Shown: positions 6,864-8,818 of the stretch, piece after piece
Numbering within the stretch: position 1 is the first letter of the stretch
Layout: each line of letters opens with the position of its first letter
Assembly: GCA_021802375.1 (NCBI GenBank)
Contig: JAKAAL010000132.1
Span: 1-8,818, forward strand
From: Bacillota bacterium
GTDB taxonomy: Bacteria > Bacillota_E > Sulfobacillia > Sulfobacillales > Sulfobacillaceae
Length of the DNA stretch: 8,818 bases
Direction of reading: 5' to 3'
Translations under genes and position numbers: made by a program
The notes under the pieces: generated by a model
Seen by the model: the letters and a program-made list of their open reading frames with translations, nothing else
What the model was told of the DNA's origin: nothing
Database searches by the model: none

Positions 6864-7146
6864 ATGCCAGCGCGTACTCGACACCTACGACTTGGGGTGG
6901 GCGCCCATCCTGGATGGTCGTACGGCGGTGGCCTGCTGGGAGGAAGATGGCGTGCCTCGGGTGATTATTGATCGTCCGATTGCCGAGGCGATGGTCGATC
7001 GCGACGCAGGATTCATGCTGCGGCCGTGGATTCAAGAGGCTGTTTGTCGCTATCGCGAGGAAGGCGGTGTGGTCACCGTGCCGTTACCGCGACGGTGGCG
7101 TCGGATCCGGCAAGAATGGCTCAAAAGCCAAGGGGTGGCGTCATGA
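6832..7146 (+). CDS. Protein of unknown function between helicase and sigma factor
   Basis: A 104-residue protein starting at GTG 6832, eight bases after an excellent AAAGGAGGG (6815-6823) that lies inside the end of the helicase gene. The stop TGA 7144-7146 overlaps the ATG of the sigma factor (ATGA), so the two are translationally coupled. The protein is rich in tryptophan and acidic at the N-terminus (NWWSVWESE), has a central stretch with VPRVIIDRPIAEAMV, and ends in a basic PRRWRRIRQEW segment that could contact nucleic acid. No family is recognised. Coupling to a sigma factor makes an accessory or anti-sigma-like partner possible, but nothing in the sequence proves it. Confidence 0.8.
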   Translation: MENWWSVWESECQRVLDTYDLGWAPILDGRTAVACWEEDGVPRVIIDRPIAEAMVDRDAGFMLRPWIQEAVCRYREEGGVVTVPLPRRWRRIRQEWLKSQGVAS

Positions 7147-7973
7147 CCCGAGACTATGCGGAAGCGGTGAGTTCAAAGAAGCTGACGGAATCCGAGGTTA
7201 TGGAGCAGCATCGCAATCTGGTGATGTGGGTTTATAACCGCATGCGCCATCGCCTGTCTGATGCGGCTGAGCCTGACGACTATCTGCAGGAAGGATATGT
7301 CGGGCTGCTTCTCGCCTGGAGAAAGTGGAACCCGGATCGAGGCGAATTCTCAACCTATGCAGTTTCAATCATTCGTCGCGCGATGCTGCTGACCGACCGA
7401 CGCGTGCGCCGACAACTGGGATATCACGTGTCGTGGGAACAGGGCATTGGGAGCGACGCGGAAGTCACGATTGGCGACACAGTGGCCGATGAGCACTCCG
7501 CGGCGGACCTGTCGTGGGCCGAGTGGAGCACGGTCGACTGGAATGCTGTCGCTCGGCGTATTTTGACGCGTGCGCAGTATCGAGTCTGGCGTGCGTACTT
7601 AACGCGGACGGTTGAAACAGCCCGAGAACTGAGTTGTGAGCTCAACATGCCCAAGTCGACGGTGCAACATCATTTGAGTAATGCCCAGGCGCGTTTTCGG
7701 GCATGGCGCGATAATCCCCACGCCACATTCCGGCAGCCGGGTCGGCAAGCGATGCCGGAACTCCAGCGCCGGGCGCGAGCGGAGGCGATGGGGCGCTATA
7801 TGGTAAGTCGACAGGCTTCGTTGCAGGAAACGGGGCAAGCCTTTGGAGTTGGGGCTCATCTAGTCGAAAAGGAGTTGCGGCGTCTAAACCAGTGGAATCC
7901 GGGGCTGAGGGCTTTAGTCGAAAGCGTGTTCAATGACCGACGATCACGGAGGCCGCAGCGGCAGTCGGGTTAG
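7143..7973 (+). CDS. Sigma-70-family factor with SpoIIID-like C-terminal domain
   Basis: A 276-residue protein that should bind RNA polymerase core and direct it to specific promoters. Region 2 spans about 24-83 (PDDYLQEGYVGLLLAWRKW, then GEFSTYAVSIIRRAM), the core-binding and -10 recognition part. A short linker follows. Region 4 is about 138-187, with a helix-turn-helix in TARELSCELNMPKSTVQHHL for the -35 element. After this, residues about 208-272 resemble the sporulation regulator SpoIIID: M-G-R-Y-M-V near the start, T-G-Q-A-F-G-V with a second helix-turn-helix, K-E-L-R-R, N-P-G-L-R-A-L-V, and a basic tail. The ATG at 7143 follows AAGGGGTGG at 7130-7138 and overlaps the upstream stop as ATGA. 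Sigma assignment is firm; the SpoIIID likeness is from memory of that family. Confidence 0.88.
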   Translation: MTRDYAEAVSSKKLTESEVMEQHRNLVMWVYNRMRHRLSDAAEPDDYLQEGYVGLLLAWRKWNPDRGEFSTYAVSIIRRAMLLTDRRVRRQLGYHVSWEQGIGSDAEVTIGDTVADEHSAADLSWAEWSTVDWNAVARRILTRAQYRVWRAYLTRTVETARELSCELNMPKSTVQHHLSNAQARFRAWRDNPHATFRQPGRQAMPELQRRARAEAMGRYMVSRQASLQETGQAFGVGAHLVEKELRRLNQWNPGLRALVESVFNDRRSRRPQRQSG

Positions 7974-8020
7974 CGGCGCGCGCCTATTTATAGAGAGAGT
8001 TTTTAAAGGAGGAATTAACG
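7974..8020 (+). promoter_or_regulatory. Intergenic leader with GC palindrome, AT-rich stretch and strong Shine-Dalgarno
   Basis: The first real gap after the sigma gene holds a 10-base palindrome GGCGCGCGCC (7975-7984), then AT-rich TATTTATAG, a GAGAGAG run, five Ts (8000-8004) and AAAGGAGG (8005-8012) eight bases before ATG 8021. TATTTAT could be part of a promoter, possibly for the sigma factor encoded just upstream, but no clear -35 partner is seen. Only the ribosome binding site is firm. Confidence 0.35.
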
Positions 8021-8311
8021 ATGATGTTTATGACGTATCCCGATGGCACGCGTGAGATTCATGATCAGGGGTTGGTGATTCGGGTTTCGCAAGGCAAGGT
8101 TGTAAAAGGCGAGTTGAAGCTGGTGGCGGGAGAACCTCCCATAAAGATTGATGTAGAGCCCGGGGATCCTAAAGGCATCGGGTATCTTTGGCAGAAGCGG
8201 ACCCAAAAGAAGTGGATTGAACAAACGCAAGGCCTCGAGCCTGTGTTGACGGAGTCGGGTTCTGTCTGGTGGCCGGCGGTTGAGTTGGCGCCGTCGGAGG
8301 CGGCTTCGTGA
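8021..8311 (+). CDS. Small protein of unknown function
   Basis: A 96-residue protein with ATG 8021 behind an ideal AAAGGAGG (8005-8012). A second ATG follows at 8024. The first half alternates hydrophobic and polar residues like beta strands (GLVIRVSQGKVVKGELKLV), and the second half holds GIGYLWQKRTQKKW and SVWWPAVEL. No signal peptide or membrane segment is visible and no family is recognised. The stop TGA 8309-8311 overlaps the GTG of the next small gene, suggesting coupled translation. Confidence 0.75.
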   Translation: MMFMTYPDGTREIHDQGLVIRVSQGKVVKGELKLVAGEPPIKIDVEPGDPKGIGYLWQKRTQKKWIEQTQGLEPVLTESGSVWWPAVELAPSEAAS

Positions 8312-8442
8312 TTGGATCTTTAGGAATGCTGGCAGTGGTTATCGTCATGGTGGGTGCCATCGTGCAACAGCACGACAAGGAGCGTGATGAGCATGCCGTA
8401 TTGGATATGGAACAGCCTCATCGGAACGTGGGTGCCCATTAG
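8308..8442 (+). CDS. Small predicted single-pass membrane protein
   Basis: GTG 8308 overlaps the preceding TGA (GTGA), with GGAGG at 8296-8300 seven bases upstream. The product has 44 residues: a hydrophobic segment from about residue 2 to 19 (IGSLGMLAVVIVMVGAIV) followed by a charged tail with QQHDKERDEH. The layout is that of a one-pass membrane peptide with an exposed soluble tail. Possible roles include a small holin-like or membrane-anchoring peptide, but nothing identifies one. The strong binding site and stop-start overlap make coding likely despite the short length. A hairpin spans the stop codon. Confidence 0.6.
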   Translation: MIGSLGMLAVVIVMVGAIVQQHDKERDEHAVLDMEQPHRNVGAH

Positions 8443-8515
8443 CACCCGCACGGCATCGCACCCATACAGTGGGTCCTGTACGCAGGGGAGCAAGCGCTGG
8501 CGCTTGGGTTCGTGA
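8393..8515 (+). CDS. Possible small overlapping gene, unknown
   Basis: ATG 8393 has AAGGAG (8377-8382) ten bases upstream and opens a 40-codon frame to TGA 8513-8515; ATG 8387 in the same frame is too close to that site. It overlaps the membrane-protein gene by 50 bases in another frame. The product begins MPYWIWNSLIGTWVP and then becomes polar and basic. No family is recognised. The start signal is good, but the composition is not convincing, and the frame may be chance. Confidence 0.25.
   Translation: MPYWIWNSLIGTWVPISTRTASHPYSGSCTQGSKRWRLGS
8428..8449 (+). repeat. Hairpin across the stop codon of the small membrane-protein gene
   Basis: GTGGGTGC (8428-8435) can pair with GCACCCGC (8442-8449) over eight base pairs, including one G-T wobble, around a six-base loop. 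It includes the stop TAG 8440-8442. No T run follows, so termination is unlikely; mRNA protection or translation control of the overlapping frame is possible. Confidence 0.35.
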
Positions 8516-8554
8516 TCGACTCTGTCGAACTTCACAATAAAGGAGGTACCTCAA

Positions 8555-8782
8555 ATGGCCGCTGATGCCATCGCCGCCCAGTGCTCCCAGAGCGTGGGAA
8601 CCCGGCGTAATAAGCCATTGGTCATACTGCAACAAGTCATAGTCTGTCCTACTCGCAAACCACTAGCCATGCATGGTGTAGGCATGTCCTCTTTCAAAAA
8701 ACGCTTGGAGGTGATGGCGGAGATAGTCCCGAATTTCGTGGAATTTGAGGTTAGCGATTCCCCCGAGAGTCTGGTTGAATAA
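8555..8782 (+). CDS. Small protein of unknown function
   Basis: A 75-residue protein with ATG 8555 behind an excellent AAAGGAGGT (8539-8547). It has two cysteines (residues 10 and 31), a hydrophobic stretch PLVILQQVIVC, a basic middle with SFKKRLEVM, and an acidic end (FVEFEVSDSPESLVE). The hydrophobic stretch is too short to be a convincing membrane segment. Base composition is lower in GC than the replication genes upstream. No family is recognised. Confidence 0.65.
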   Translation: MAADAIAAQCSQSVGTRRNKPLVILQQVIVCPTRKPLAMHGVGMSSFKKRLEVMAEIVPNFVEFEVSDSPESLVE

Positions 8783-8809
8783 AAGGTGCCAACCACAATA
8801 TTCAGCCAC

Positions 8810-8815
8810 AGGAGG
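8810..8815 (+). promoter_or_regulatory. Shine-Dalgarno sequence of a gene starting beyond the window
   Basis: AGGAGG lies three bases from the right edge, 28 bases after the preceding stop, in the same setting as the strong binding sites upstream (8005-8012, 8539-8547). It implies that the series of short genes continues with a start codon just outside the window. Confidence 0.6.
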
Positions 8816-8818
8816 AAT

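Noticed and set aside
7026..7142. Upstream extension of the sigma frame to 7026
   Set aside because: The extension only re-reads the preceding gene out of frame. ATG 7143 has a ribosome binding site and an ATGA overlap, and precedes region 2 by a normal distance.
8491..8506. Short hairpin CAAGCG/CGCTTG
   Set aside because: Only six base pairs with a four-base loop and no T tract, so too weak to call a terminator.
8667..8676. Palindrome CCATGCATGG
   Set aside because: A 10-base palindrome inside a coding frame with no extension or partner site; likely chance.

Overview
The window is a compact block of genes, all on the + strand, that looks like the replication, recombination and transcription-control module of a phage, plasmid or other mobile element of a spore-forming, moderately GC-rich Firmicute. 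An acidophile such as Sulfobacillus or Alicyclobacillus would fit, but this host assignment is an inference. It rests on strong AAAGGAGG ribosome binding sites, frequent GTG starts, and a sigma factor whose C-terminus resembles the sporulation regulator SpoIIID. No capsid, integrase, transposase, tRNA, rRNA or CRISPR sequence is visible, so phage and plasmid cannot be told apart here.

Positions 1-2390: the C-terminal part of a RecD2-like SF1B helicase that enters from outside the window, a small unknown gene (about 978-1136), a terminator-like hairpin (1144-1162), and a DnaB-type replicative helicase (1200-2390). Positions 2426-3133: a Sak4/AAA_24-type RecA-like ATPase, followed by a coupled 68-residue unknown protein, a small protein with a TubC-docking-like N-terminus, and a 190-residue unknown protein. 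Positions 4236-5330: a DnaG-like primase with a zinc finger and a DUF3854/Toprim-like domain. Positions 5406-6863: a compact UvrD-type helicase. Its 3' end overlaps a 104-residue unknown gene, which overlaps by four bases (ATGA) a sigma-70-family factor (7143-7973). Positions 8021-8782: three or four short genes of unknown function, several with near-perfect Shine-Dalgarno sequences, including a 44-residue predicted membrane protein. A final AGGAGG at the right edge points to another gene just outside.

Taken together, the primase and DnaB helicase would start and drive fork movement. The Sak4-like ATPase, RecD2-like helicase and UvrD-like helicase would serve recombination-linked replication or repair. 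The sigma factor would redirect host RNA polymerase, perhaps to later genes of the element. The most unusual item is the sigma factor: regions 2 and 4 are followed by a third DNA-binding segment that resembles SpoIIID, a combination I do not know from characterised proteins.
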